This document shows positions 19,869 through 28,887 of a DNA stretch of 64,000 bases, piece by piece (positions within the stretch are counted from its first letter, which is position 1; every line of letters begins with the position of its first letter). A model generated the notes under the pieces. That model was not told the DNA's origin. It was given only the letters and a program-made list of their open reading frames with translations, and ran no database searches. Origin of the DNA: JABFRG01 sp038210445 (GTDB lineage Bacteria; Myxococcota_A; Polyangia; Polyangiales; Polyangiaceae); NCBI GenBank assembly GCA_038210445.1, contig JBBQWQ010000012.1:62001-126000 (forward strand), given 5' to 3'. A program made the position numbers and the translations under genes.

Positions 19869-22358
19869 ATGGCCAGCCTGAACGAAAATGTCGACGCCCT
19901 CGGACGCTGCCTCGGAAGCGTGCTGCGGGAGCAAGAAGGCGACGCCTTCTACGCGCTCGAAGAGAAGGTTCGTCTGGAGACCAAGCGTCTGCGCGAGGCG
20001 GGCGAAGATACGTCGGCGATGCAGGCGGTCCTCGCAGCCGTGTCGCTCGACGACGCGGAGCGACTGGTGCGCGCCTTCTCGAGCTACTTCCAGCTCATCA
20101 ACCTGGCGGAGGAGCACGAGCGGGTGCGACGCGTGGCGGAGCTGCCGCGGGGTCCACGCAAAGAGGGGCTCGAACAGGCGATGTGCACGCTCGCCGCCGA
20201 GGGGCACGACGCCGCGGCGGTGCGCACGCTGATCGCGTCGGTGGACCTGGGCCTCACCTTCACCGCGCACCCCACCGAGATGCGCAGGCGCACGGTGCGC
20301 GGCCACCTCGAGTCCATCTCGCGCCTGGTGCCCAACCTCGACGACGATGCGCAGGCCATCGTGACCGCCCACGTGGAAGCGCTGTGGAGCACGCCTTGGC
20401 TGCGCGATCGTCAGCCCACGGTGCGCGACGAGGTGAACGCCGGCCTCGCCTACGTAGACGTCATCGCCGGCGTGCTGCCGGACCTCGAGCGCGAGCTGGA
20501 GCAGGCCTTCGCGAAGGTGTTCGGCGAGCCGGCGCGGCTACCGGTACCGCTCTCGCTGCACTCGTGGATGGGCGGCGATCGCGACGGCAATCCGTTCGTC
20601 ACCACCGAGGTGACGCGGGAGACGTTCGCGATGCACGCGGCCCGAGCGCGATCGCTCTTGCTCCGGGAGACGAGCCAGGCCTTCGCGCGCCTGAGCCAGA
20701 GCAAGGACGGCCGCAGCGAGCCGTTCCGCGCGCACATTCTCGAAGCGCGCGCCGCCATGGAAGCGGGAAGCAGCGAGCGCCTGGGCGCTTCCGTCGACGC
20801 GCTGCGAGGCGATCTCGAAGCCTCGGGCCAGCGCCGGAGCCTCGACATTCTGGCCAGGCCGCTCACGGTGGCGGCGCGCACCTTCGGGCTCCACCTCTCG
20901 TCGCTCGACATTCGCGAGCACTCCGCGCTCACCGGCGCGGCGGTGGCCGATCTGTTGCGTCGCGGCGGCGTGGAGGACTACCTCTCGCTCGCGGAGCCGG
21001 AGAAAGCCGAGGCCCTGCGGCGCGAGCTTCGAACCCGAAGGCCGCTCCTCGCCGCCTTCGAGCCCATGAGCGAGGCGCTGGAGCGCGTGGTCGGTCCGCT
21101 CCATGCGGCGCGCGAGGCCTGCGCCAAGGTCGGGCCGCGCGCCTTCGGACGCTACGTGGTGTCGATGAGCGAGCACCCCTCGGACTTGCTCGAAGTGCTC
21201 ATTCTCGCTCGGGAAGCCGGCATGCGCCTCTTGCCGGTTCCGCTCTTCGAGACGCTGGACGATCTCGCGCGGGCGCCCGAGGTGATGCGTTCGGTGTTCG
21301 CGATGGGGGAATACCGCGCGTTCCTCGGCAGCGAGGTGCAGGAGATCATGATCGGCTACTCCGACTCCAACAAGGACGGCGGCTTCGTGGCCGCCAATTG
21401 GGCGCTCCACGAGGCGCAGCGGAAGGTCGCGCAGGTGTGTGCCGAAGCCAAGGTGCGGCACCGGTTCTTTCACGGCCGCGGCACCAGCATCGGTCGCGGC
21501 GGCGGGCCCATGGCCCGCGGCATGTTGGCCCAGCCGGCCGGCACCGTGGGCGCGGGCATTCGCATCACCGAGCAAGGCGAGGCGCTGGGCGACAAGTACA
21601 GCCTGCCGGCGCTGGCGCATCGCAACCTGGAGCAAGCGCTGTTCGGCCTCCTGGTGGCAGCGGGCCGGAAGGCGTCGGAGCTCGAGCCTCGCTGGACCCT
21701 CGCCATGGACCGCGCCGCCGACGTGTCGGCGGCGGCCTACCGCGAGCTGGTGCACGACGAGGGGTTTCTTCCGTTCTTCGAGGGGGTCACGCCGATCGGC
21801 GAGATCGCCAAGCTTCGCATCGCGTCGCGCCCGGTGCGCAGGCCCGGGCCGGCCAAGCTCTCGAACCTTCGGGCCATCCCCTGGGTCATGGCGTGGACCC
21901 AGTGCCGCGCCATCGTCCCCGGCTGGTACGGCCTCGACGCGGCGATCGAGGCCATCGGGCCCGAGCTCGCCCGCGAGATGTACGCGGGCTGGACCTTCTT
22001 CCGCTCGATGATCGACAACGCGCAGATGGCGCTCGCCAAGAGCGACCGCACCGTCTTTCGCGCCTACCTCGGGCTCGCCGAAGATGCGCGCCTGGGGCGG
22101 CTGGTGGAGACGCGGTGGGACGCAACCCTCGAGGCGGTGCGCGCGGTCATCGGTGGTGAGCTCCTCGACGGCGAGCCGCGCCTCGCGAAGTCCATCGCGC
22201 TCCGCAATCCCTACATCGAGCCGATTCACCGGCTGCAGGTGGAGCTCTTGCGAAAGGTTCGCAGCTACCCCGAAGGCGAAGACCTGCCGCACCAGCTCGA
22301 GAGCGCGCTCCTGCTCTCGCTCCACGGCATCTCCGCCGGCATGCGCAACACCGGCTGA
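19869..22358 (+). CDS. ppc: Phosphoenolpyruvate carboxylase
   Basis: This 829-residue cytoplasmic enzyme fixes bicarbonate onto phosphoenolpyruvate to refill oxaloacetate. Catalytic motifs are intact: TAHPTE with His134, GGDRDGNPF, GYSDSNKDGG, and the loop FFHGRGTSIGRGGGP. The C-terminus ends GMRNTG, close to the usual QNTG. Length is slightly under the 880-930 of enteric enzymes. The ATG at 19869 is preceded by GGTGAGA; ATG 19860 is an alternative. It is transcribed divergently from nrdA. Confidence 0.97.
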   Translation: MASLNENVDALGRCLGSVLREQEGDAFYALEEKVRLETKRLREAGEDTSAMQAVLAAVSLDDAERLVRAFSSYFQLINLAEEHERVRRVAELPRGPRKEGLEQAMCTLAAEGHDAAAVRTLIASVDLGLTFTAHPTEMRRRTVRGHLESISRLVPNLDDDAQAIVTAHVEALWSTPWLRDRQPTVRDEVNAGLAYVDVIAGVLPDLERELEQAFAKVFGEPARLPVPLSLHSWMGGDRDGNPFVTTEVTRETFAMHAARARSLLLRETSQAFARLSQSKDGRSEPFRAHILEARAAMEAGSSERLGASVDALRGDLEASGQRRSLDILARPLTVAARTFGLHLSSLDIREHSALTGAAVADLLRRGGVEDYLSLAEPEKAEALRRELRTRRPLLAAFEPMSEALERVVGPLHAAREACAKVGPRAFGRYVVSMSEHPSDLLEVLILAREAGMRLLPVPLFETLDDLARAPEVMRSVFAMGEYRAFLGSEVQEIMIGYSDSNKDGGFVAANWALHEAQRKVAQVCAEAKVRHRFFHGRGTSIGRGGGPMARGMLAQPAGTVGAGIRITEQGEALGDKYSLPALAHRNLEQALFGLLVAAGRKASELEPRWTLAMDRAADVSAAAYRELVHDEGFLPFFEGVTPIGEIAKLRIASRPVRRPGPAKLSNLRAIPWVMAWTQCRAIVPGWYGLDAAIEAIGPELAREMYAGWTFFRSMIDNAQMALAKSDRTVFRAYLGLAEDARLGRLVETRWDATLEAVRAVIGGELLDGEPRLAKSIALRNPYIEPIHRLQVELLRKVRSYPEGEDLPHQLESALLLSLHGISAGMRNTG

Positions 22359-22645
22359 CCGCCACGAAGAACCAGGGGTCATCCCGAGTCTTCACGCGCG
22401 GGGCGCCCCAGTCGTTCAAGAAGTACGAGTCATCCCGAGCGAAGCGAGGGACCCCACTCTGCGGTTGTGATCGCAGTGCGCTCCGTTGATTTGCATGTCT
22501 CCTCCCCCGGCCCCTGTCGCAAAAGCGCGCAAAAGTGGGAGGGGAGGCGTCGCCGGCCTGTTTCTTAGGAGCGAAGCGAGGGACCCTCTGTCACTTCGGG
22601 TTCGGGCTCGGAGGAGAGACGCGCAGAGGGAGGGCGACCTGTTTC
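22359..22645. repeat. Intergenic region with GAGCGAAGCGAGGGACC repeats
   Basis: GAGCGAAGCGAGGGACC occurs at about 22438-22454 and 22568-22584, the first copy with a TCATCCC lead that also occurs alone at 22379-22385. Words of this kind form dispersed intergenic repeats in many high-GC genomes. There is no coding sequence in the stretch. Confidence 0.6.
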
Positions 22646-22873
22646 TCAGGCCCAGTCGCAGCGGGGCACGCGCGGGCGGCCGCGGCGGCGGTGCGTGACG
22701 GGCGCGCGCTCGCGACCGACCGGCGTCGAGAGCGGCTCGCTCGCGGGGATCTCGTCGCCCGGCGCTTCCCAGGCGGGGTTAACTCGGGCCGAAGGCAAAG
22801 TGGGCGGCGCGGGCTCGATGGCCTCGTCGGCCAGGTCGTGGAGGTACGCCATCTCGGAAGTGTCCTTTCGCAT
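22646..22873 (-). CDS. Small hypothetical protein, co-transcribed with the dioxygenase-like gene
   Basis: This 75-residue protein starts with ATG 2 bp after the stop of the dioxygenase-like gene. The first half is acidic (AYLHDLADEAIEPAPP), the second Pro-rich with a basic end (HRRRGRPRVPRC). There is no signal peptide. The tight spacing suggests translational coupling. The function is unknown. Confidence 0.5.
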   Translation of the reverse strand: MRKDTSEMAYLHDLADEAIEPAPPTLPSARVNPAWEAPGDEIPASEPLSTPVGRERAPVTHRRRGRPRVPRCDWA

Positions 22874-22875
22874 CG

Positions 22876-23739
22876 TCAGGCCACGCTCACGATGAGGTCT
22901 TTGGAGGCCAGCATCGCGCCATCGGTCATTCGCGCCGTCTTGAGGGTGTATGCCGCCGGGTCGGCCTTCACCACGTTGTCGGTGGCGTTGGTGGTGTCGG
23001 GCTGGCCGAATTGCTTGTACTCTGCATGATTCGCGAAGATCTCGGCGACCAGCGCCTGGTCGAAGACCAGCTGCGAGGTGAACGAACGGCCGTTCAAGGT
23101 CACGGTGAAGTGGATGTGCACCGTGCGGCTGCGGTACCAGCCGGGAAAGCAGCTGTCGAAGTCCACGCGCCCGTCGGCGTCGGTGGTCTGCACGCCACGG
23201 AAGTAGTGCTTCTGCCCCTCGGCGGCGCTCTTGAGGCACATGCCGTCGTTGGGGGTGTTGCCGGAGTAGCTCCCGGTAATCTGCGTGTGCCAGATCTTCA
23301 CCGTGGCGCCGGCGACGGGATTGCACGAGGCGTCGACCACGCGCAGCGCGAGGCGCATGGGCAGACCGGTGTATCCTTCGCTGATGTCCTTGCGCACCTG
23401 ATCCGCGGCCTCGGTGCACGGCCCCTCGGTGGCGGTGGGAATCAGCACGCAGGCCAGGCCGGCGGTGGGGAACGGGCTCGGATAGGAGGCCGCGTCGGTC
23501 ATTGCCTGGGTGCCGCCGCTGGCCCACGCATCGGCGGAGCCGCCGGAGTCGAGGGGCACGCCACCGTCGCCGTTGGTCTCACCGTCGTTGCCGCCGCCGT
23601 CCCCGCTGGCGCCGGAGGACGATGCGCTCGCGACGACGCTGCTGCCACCACAGGCGGCCAGGACCACGCCGAAGGCGGCCAGCGCGAGGCTGCCGGCGGC
23701 TTCGCGGCGGGAGAGCATGACGGTACGCTTCTTCTGCAT
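22876..23739 (-). CDS. Exported intradiol ring-cleavage dioxygenase-like lipoprotein
   Basis: This 287-residue protein belongs to the intradiol dioxygenase fold (protocatechuate/catechol type, non-haem iron). It has EGPCTEAADQVRKDISEGYTG, then a GSYSG tyrosine, GWYRSR with the second tyrosine and VHIHF with two histidines, so all four iron ligands are present. Unlike catabolic enzymes it has a twin-arginine lipoprotein signal (LSRREAAG...VVLAAC) and a Gly/Asp linker, so it acts outside the cytoplasm on an unknown aromatic. ATG 23739 follows GGAAGG by 8 nt. Confidence 0.85.
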   Translation of the reverse strand: MQKKRTVMLSRREAAGSLALAAFGVVLAACGGSSVVASASSSGASGDGGGNDGETNGDGGVPLDSGGSADAWASGGTQAMTDAASYPSPFPTAGLACVLIPTATEGPCTEAADQVRKDISEGYTGLPMRLALRVVDASCNPVAGATVKIWHTQITGSYSGNTPNDGMCLKSAAEGQKHYFRGVQTTDADGRVDFDSCFPGWYRSRTVHIHFTVTLNGRSFTSQLVFDQALVAEIFANHAEYKQFGQPDTTNATDNVVKADPAAYTLKTARMTDGAMLASKDLIVSVA

Positions 23740-23845
23740 CGGTGGCCCTTCCAGGGAAAAGGGAGGGGCAGAGAGCGCCTCCATGCAGGCAGAGGGGAGG
23801 CCTGGACGCGAAAGCGATCACTCGAAGACCAAAAAAGTCTCGCGA

Positions 23846-24388
23846 CTACAGGGTCAAACCCTTGGTGAGCACGTAGTCGTTGGCCTTGGCAGCGCCGTGG
23901 CAGGTGTTGCAGCCGCCGTTCTTGTCGCCGCCGTAGCTCTCGCCCGAGGGCGGACCCAACCCGCGCCACTTGATGGACGCGGAGCCGTCGGCGAAGCGAG
24001 CGAGCTCGAACCACTCCCAGTTGGCGGCCCCGGTGGCGTTGTAGTTGCCGCCGCGCTTGACCATGGCGAAGATCTTCCGTTGGCTCACGTCTTCGCTGGT
24101 GACGATCTCTTTCACGATGACCGTGCCCACCGGAAACTCCTTGGACCCCGCCGGAGGCCGCTTGTTGATGTACACGGTACGTGGGCCAGCCGCGTGCACC
24201 AGGCCAGGGTCGCTCACGATATCGGAGGTGCCGGGGGTGGAGGTCCACTTGACGTAGCCGGCGAAGTCCGCCGGAAAGGCGATGCACAGGGTGCCGGTGC
24301 CACAGGTGCTCTGGGCGTCGTCTTCGCTGCTGCCACAGCCAAAGGTCACGAGGGCAGTGAGGGCAGTGAGGAGGAGGAGGCGCTTCAT
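23846..24388 (-). CDS. Cytochrome P460-like haem lipoprotein
   Basis: This 180-residue protein has a lipoprotein signal (MKRLLLLTALTALVTFGC). The fold looks like cytochrome P460: FPADFAGYVKWTS, YINKRPPAG, FPVGTVIVKEI, AMVKRGGNYN, and NWEWFELAR. A single haem-c site, CNTCH, lies near the C-terminus. It follows the di-haem oxidoreductase with its start essentially at the stop of that gene (TGAATG), so they form an operon. ATG 24388 is preferred to 24397. Confidence 0.8.
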   Translation of the reverse strand: MKRLLLLTALTALVTFGCGSSEDDAQSTCGTGTLCIAFPADFAGYVKWTSTPGTSDIVSDPGLVHAAGPRTVYINKRPPAGSKEFPVGTVIVKEIVTSEDVSQRKIFAMVKRGGNYNATGAANWEWFELARFADGSASIKWRGLGPPSGESYGGDKNGGCNTCHGAAKANDYVLTKGLTL

Positions 24389-24397
24389 GGGGTCCAT

Positions 24398-25657
24398 TCA
24401 GAGCGACAGGACGTAGGCATCGAGCGCCTGCTGGTCGTCGGGAGAGAAGGTTTGGTACAGGTCCACCGCGCCGCTCGCCTGCGAGCCCTGCCCGCGGTGA
24501 GCGAGAATCGCCTCGCGCACGGTCTTGGCGCGCCCATCGTGCATATACGAACGATTGAAGCGGAGCCCGATGAGCGGCGCAGTGCGCCACTCGCGGTAGG
24601 TGGCCGTGCCATCGCTGCCCGGGCGCGCGGCATCGGCGAGATCCGGCCCCATGTCGTGGAGCAAGAAATCGGTGTAGACTGCAGCATCGACGTTGGCGAG
24701 CACTGCGATGGGGTAGTCAGCGCGGGTGCGCAGCGTGGGCACGTGGCAGGCGCTGCACTGGGCGCTATCGAAGAGCTTGGCCGGAGGAAGACTACTGACG
24801 AGGCCGGTGATCGGACGGCGCTTGGGAATGGCCAGGAGCCGCGAGTACATGGCGCGCTTGTTGACGCTCCCGAAGCCGACGTCGACGCCGGGCTTGCCGT
24901 CGTCGGTGAGGCCGTCGGGGTTCGGAAATTCGCGGGGGCGGAGCGGTGAGGTGATGCCCATGTCGCCCTGGAAGGCGTCGGCGGTGAAGTCGTCGAGGGT
25001 GGCGATGCGCGCCTTGAGCCCGAAGCGACCGATGACGCGATCGCCCTTCTGGTGGGTGTGAAATGAGGTGTCCTCGTTGGCCTCGGAGGCGTACTTGACC
25101 CAGTTCACGCGCCCGCGAATGGCGTCGGCGCGCCGGGCTTGCTCGGCCTCGACGCGCAGGATCTCGGCGTCGGCCACCGCCTCCATGTAGCCGCGCCCTA
25201 GCACCGGCGGGCCCAAGCGCGTGGTCACGCGAATCGACGGATCGCCTTCCGGCGCGGCGATGGGGGTCTTGCCGCCGCCCGCCAGGAGCGGGTGCACGGT
25301 GTCGCCGTAGGGCAGCTTGCTCTGGTCGGCCTCGGGTGCGCCGTCGGCAGCCACCACCGACATCTTCTGCACCAGGCCCGGACCACGTCCGGCGGACTTG
25401 TGGCATCCGCTGCAATGGTCCTGGGTGTACAGCGGTCCGAGCCCGTCGGCGACGCGCAGCGGCAGATCGAAGAGCCCATCGCCCTCGGTGAACTGACGCG
25501 CCAGATCTTCACCGATGCCCGCCACCGGCACGTCGGGCAAGTCGACCGACGTGCCTTCCGGCTCCGTCGGCGGCGCCGTCAAAACCACCTCGTTGCTACA
25601 CGCGCCGGCCGCAGCCAGCGCCAAGGTCAGCCCGAGAAGCATGGAGCGCGTTGCCAT
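24398..25657 (-). CDS. Di-haem oxidoreductase (DUF1111 type) lipoprotein
   Basis: This 419-residue exported protein has a lipobox (LAAAGAC) and two haem-c motifs, CSGCH (about residue 83) and CSACH (about residue 302). The layout, with GPPVLGRGYMEAV, FGLKARIATLDDF and RTAPLIGLRFNRSYMHDGRA, is that of DUF1111 di-haem proteins related to MauG/cytochrome c peroxidase. In Pseudomonas relatives sit in a Fur-regulated operon with imelysin. Here a Fur-like box lies just upstream and a P460-like gene downstream. Confidence 0.85.
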   Translation of the reverse strand: MATRSMLLGLTLALAAAGACSNEVVLTAPPTEPEGTSVDLPDVPVAGIGEDLARQFTEGDGLFDLPLRVADGLGPLYTQDHCSGCHKSAGRGPGLVQKMSVVAADGAPEADQSKLPYGDTVHPLLAGGGKTPIAAPEGDPSIRVTTRLGPPVLGRGYMEAVADAEILRVEAEQARRADAIRGRVNWVKYASEANEDTSFHTHQKGDRVIGRFGLKARIATLDDFTADAFQGDMGITSPLRPREFPNPDGLTDDGKPGVDVGFGSVNKRAMYSRLLAIPKRRPITGLVSSLPPAKLFDSAQCSACHVPTLRTRADYPIAVLANVDAAVYTDFLLHDMGPDLADAARPGSDGTATYREWRTAPLIGLRFNRSYMHDGRAKTVREAILAHRGQGSQASGAVDLYQTFSPDDQQALDAYVLSL

Positions 25658-25673
25658 CGCGCTGGAGACTAAT

Positions 25674-25692
25674 GAAAACAGTTATCATTATC
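25674..25692 (-). promoter_or_regulatory. Fur-like box
   Basis: GAAAACAGTTATCATTATC matches the 19-bp Fur consensus at 14 positions, with one complete half (ATCATTATC). It lies 17 bp before the start of the di-haem gene, where a repressor would block transcription in iron-replete cells. Confidence 0.55.
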
Positions 25693-25883
25693 AAGCTGAT
25701 TCGCAGCAACCGCACGCCCGCTTGCCGCCCCACGCCCTATACGCGCGCGGGTAGGTAGGCGGAAAAAGGGCGAAAGCTGCGCGTCCGATCGCCGCCCCAC
25801 GCGCACCGCCAGCGAAGAGGAGAACCGCAGATGGCGCACGCGACAGGCGAGTCTGTCGCGACGCTCTTCTGCGCGGCTTCGGG

Positions 25884-25955
25884 AGGTGAGGATGGGATTC
25901 GAACCCACGTATGACGGTTTTGCAAACCGTTGCCTAACCGCTTGGCTACCCCACC
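25884..25955 (-). tRNA. tRNA-Cys (GCA)
   Basis: Read on the minus strand, GGTGGGG pairs with CCTCACC as a 7-bp acceptor stem. The D arm is GCCAAGCGGTTAGGC, and the anticodon arm is ACGGT-TTGCAAA-ACCGT with anticodon GCA. The T arm is GTGGG-TTCGAAT-CCCAT. The discriminator base is T, usual for cysteine (U73), and CCA is not encoded. The 228 bp between it and the di-haem gene hold the Fur-like box and nothing else seen. Confidence 0.95.
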
Positions 25956-26085
25956 GAAAGGGAAAGCACGTCTTATCGAGCCCGGCGTCGAACGTCAACG
26001 AAAGGCGACCGACGCTCGTTTTCCAGCGCGGGGGGTCGCTTCTCCTTGCCGAGTTGCCCTGGCCAAGCGACATTGGTGCGTCTTC

Positions 26086-28851
26086 GTGAGCGACGCGGAT
26101 CGCCAAATTCAAGTGCTCGATGGGCTGGGCGGAGACGACTCCACCACGTACCACCTTGCGCGCTTCGACGGCCGCATGTGGGTGACCATGCGGAGGGCGC
26201 TGGGCACCGCGAACCCCGAGTCCCACCGGCGCGCGGGCGATCTGGCCCGCCGGCTCCGCCACGAGAACGTCATCACCACAGTGGCCACCGGCGCGGGCGA
26301 AGGCGGCCTTCCGTACGTCGTCGAAGAGTTCCTGGTGGGCCTCTCGGCGACCGAGCTTCGCGACGGCGGGACGCCGGTGCCGTGGGTGGTGGCTTCGCGC
26401 ATCGTTCGCGGGCTGGGCGGCGGCGTGGCCCAGCTGCTGCGCCTGCTCATGGAGAGCAAGCTGCCCCTGCCTCCCTCCATGGGCCCGAGCCGCATCGCCA
26501 TCTCGTTCGACGGCCGCGCCAAGTTGGTGGACCCCCTGCAGCACGTGCGCGGCGCGCAGCCCACCGGCCAGGAGCGCTTCGGCTACACTGCGCCTGAGGT
26601 GCTGCGAGGCGCCGAACCGACGCCGGCTGCGCTCGTGTTCTCCCTGGGCACCGTGCTCTGGGAGCTGTGCGCAGGGCGCAAGCTCTTCGGCGCGGAGACC
26701 CTGGAGCAGGCACGGGAGCTCATGAGCTACCCGGTCGTCGATCGGCTTGAGGGCAAGATCGCGGGCTTCCCTGGGCGCCTCGACGAGATCCTGCAAATCG
26801 CCCTCGCCAAGAACCCGGACGAGCGTTTTCGCACGCCGGACGCGCTGGCGGGTGCGCTGACGGTAGCCATCGGTACGGTCGCTGCGGATATTGCACCCTA
26901 CATGCAAAAGACCCACGCGCTCCGGCACGGCGAGCAGAAGGAGTGGCTCCGGAAGCAGCAGCAGATGCTCTCGGTGCCGCCGATGATGCCCGCTCCGCTG
27001 CGTTCGGATGCCGAGAGCGACATCGCGACCCAGGCGATCCGTCGCTCGGTGCTGCCCAAGAAAGGCGGCGAGACGCCGGCGCCGCCCGCCGCGACGCCGA
27101 AGGACGCAGCTCTCCCGGAAGGAGCCGTCGCGCGCGTGGCCACACCGCGCGGCATGCCGGCGCCTCCGCCGCGGCCGCAGCCGGTGGCGAAGCCGCGCAT
27201 GGAGAGCGCGCAGGTTCGTCTGGACCCGGATGCAACGCTGAAGAAAGTGCCGGCCATGCCGCCGCCGGCGCACGGCGATGCGGCGACCATCGACACGCTC
27301 CCCAGAGCACCGCTGCCGCAGAACACGGCGCCCGAGCCGGGCATGGACGACGGCGAGCCTTCGGGCGACGACCACACGGTGCCGTTCCGGCGGGAGCAGC
27401 TCGAAGAAGTGCAGAACCAACGCGGCGGCGGCCGCAGCGGCGGTGGATATCGCCATGTGGCAGTGCGCAAGAAGCCCGACGTCTACGAGGGCGACGGAAC
27501 CTCCGACGATGACGCCAGCACGCGACCGTTCCGGCGCGACGATCTGGCCATCGCAGAGGCCGCCGCCGCCAAGCTCAGGGCCGGCGCTGCGGCGCGGAGC
27601 GCAGCGGCCAAGACCGACCCCAGCGCCGACGTGCCGCCCACGCGGCCTTCGTCCCCAGAGCCCCCGGCGCCGCCTCCCGCTGCCGCGGAGCCCTCGCCCG
27701 AGAGTGCGCCGCCGGGCCGCGAAGAAGTGTTCGACGAGGACGGCGCGCTTCGGCTCGTGACCACGTCGCATGCGCCGGCCGCCTCTATGAAGCCCATGCC
27801 CGAACCCGAGGCATCGGTGATCGTCAACGCCACCGCGCAGCACGTCGCGCTGCAGAACATTCCGGAAGCGCCGCATACGCAACCGATCCCCGGCCTGCTA
27901 GGCATCCCCACGCCGCAGGCATCTCCGCTCGCGCACAACGCGCCAGGCTCGCATCCGGCGCCCATGACGCCCCACGTGATCACCGCGCCCATGCCGCGGC
28001 AGTCTGCGCCGCCGCAGCAACCGCAGCAACCGCAGGTCGCAGCGCCGCCGTACGTGCACGCCGCACCGCCGCCCCAGAACGTCACACTCGCTTCAGCGAT
28101 GCCGCCGCAGACGCCGCCCATGGTGCAGCGCCTGGTGCCCTCCACGCCGCCGCCGGCGATGCCGCAAGGCGCGGTGGTCGGCGCCGGCTCGGTACCGCCG
28201 GCCCGCGCAGCCGACCCCACGGTGCAAGTGCAGGCGCACAAGCCCAAGGGGCGATGGCTCGACGTGGTGCTCTTGCTCGCCACCCTGGTGTTCCTGGTGT
28301 TCATCGCGTGGATGCTCCTCGGCCGCACCAAGACCGTCGCCGACGTCACGCCGGCAGGCGCCGTTTCCGCGACGCCCTCCGCTTCCGGTTCGGCGACCGG
28401 CGGCACGAGCGCGTCCAGCCCGGCCGCAGCCACCGCGAGCCCCAGCGGCTCGTCGACCGCAGCAGACACTGCGCGCACTCCTGCCACCGGGAGAACGGGC
28501 GGCCGCCGTACCGATCCGGTCCCCGCCCCCACGGTTGCGCCGTCGGCCAGCGCCGCGCCCTCGGTGGAGCCCTCGGCATCCGCCGCGCCGTCCGCGTCCG
28601 CCACGCCGTCCGCGTCGGCAACCGAGGATCCCTCCGCCCCATCGACCTTCCTCACCGTGGTGTGCAGCCCTGCCTGCGACGCGGTGGACGACGGCGGCAA
28701 GAGCCTCGGCCCCTCTCCCATCTACCGCGTGCGTACCACGCCGGGCGCCCACACCCTGCGCCTGCACTGGGCGACGCCGCCCGCCGAGAAGACCGTGAGC
28801 GTCAACGCCAAGGATGGCGAAGTAACCTCTGTACGCGTTAGCGCGCCCTGA
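26086..28851 (+). CDS. Ser/Thr pseudokinase with a transmembrane segment and PEGA-like tail
   Basis: This 921-residue protein keeps the kinase C-lobe shape (FGYTAPEVLRG, FSLGTVLWELCAGRKLF, ILQIALAKNPDERFRTPDAL). It lacks the Gly loop, HRD is absent, and the DFG position reads LVDPLQ, so catalysis is unlikely. Residues about 300-720 are a Pro/Ala-rich linker. One TM helix (DVVLLLATLVFLVFIAWMLL, about 724-745) is followed by a Ser/Ala-repeat stalk. A small beta domain resembling PEGA (LTVVCSPACDAVDDGG...) ends the protein outside. Upstream starts would overlap the tRNA, so GTG 26086 is used. Confidence 0.75.
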   Translation: MSDADRQIQVLDGLGGDDSTTYHLARFDGRMWVTMRRALGTANPESHRRAGDLARRLRHENVITTVATGAGEGGLPYVVEEFLVGLSATELRDGGTPVPWVVASRIVRGLGGGVAQLLRLLMESKLPLPPSMGPSRIAISFDGRAKLVDPLQHVRGAQPTGQERFGYTAPEVLRGAEPTPAALVFSLGTVLWELCAGRKLFGAETLEQARELMSYPVVDRLEGKIAGFPGRLDEILQIALAKNPDERFRTPDALAGALTVAIGTVAADIAPYMQKTHALRHGEQKEWLRKQQQMLSVPPMMPAPLRSDAESDIATQAIRRSVLPKKGGETPAPPAATPKDAALPEGAVARVATPRGMPAPPPRPQPVAKPRMESAQVRLDPDATLKKVPAMPPPAHGDAATIDTLPRAPLPQNTAPEPGMDDGEPSGDDHTVPFRREQLEEVQNQRGGGRSGGGYRHVAVRKKPDVYEGDGTSDDDASTRPFRRDDLAIAEAAAAKLRAGAAARSAAAKTDPSADVPPTRPSSPEPPAPPPAAAEPSPESAPPGREEVFDEDGALRLVTTSHAPAASMKPMPEPEASVIVNATAQHVALQNIPEAPHTQPIPGLLGIPTPQASPLAHNAPGSHPAPMTPHVITAPMPRQSAPPQQPQQPQVAAPPYVHAAPPPQNVTLASAMPPQTPPMVQRLVPSTPPPAMPQGAVVGAGSVPPARAADPTVQVQAHKPKGRWLDVVLLLATLVFLVFIAWMLLGRTKTVADVTPAGAVSATPSASGSATGGTSASSPAAATASPSGSSTAADTARTPATGRTGGRRTDPVPAPTVAPSASAAPSVEPSASAAPSASATPSASATEDPSAPSTFLTVVCSPACDAVDDGGKSLGPSPIYRVRTTPGAHTLRLHWATPPAEKTVSVNAKDGEVTSVRVSAP

Positions 28852-28887
28852 CGGCGACAAGCAACCTCCGCGCGTGGGCGCGTGCGA

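Noticed and set aside
25930..26085. Upstream start of the pseudokinase
   Set aside because: It would begin inside the tRNA-Cys gene, and the extra residues are not coding-like.
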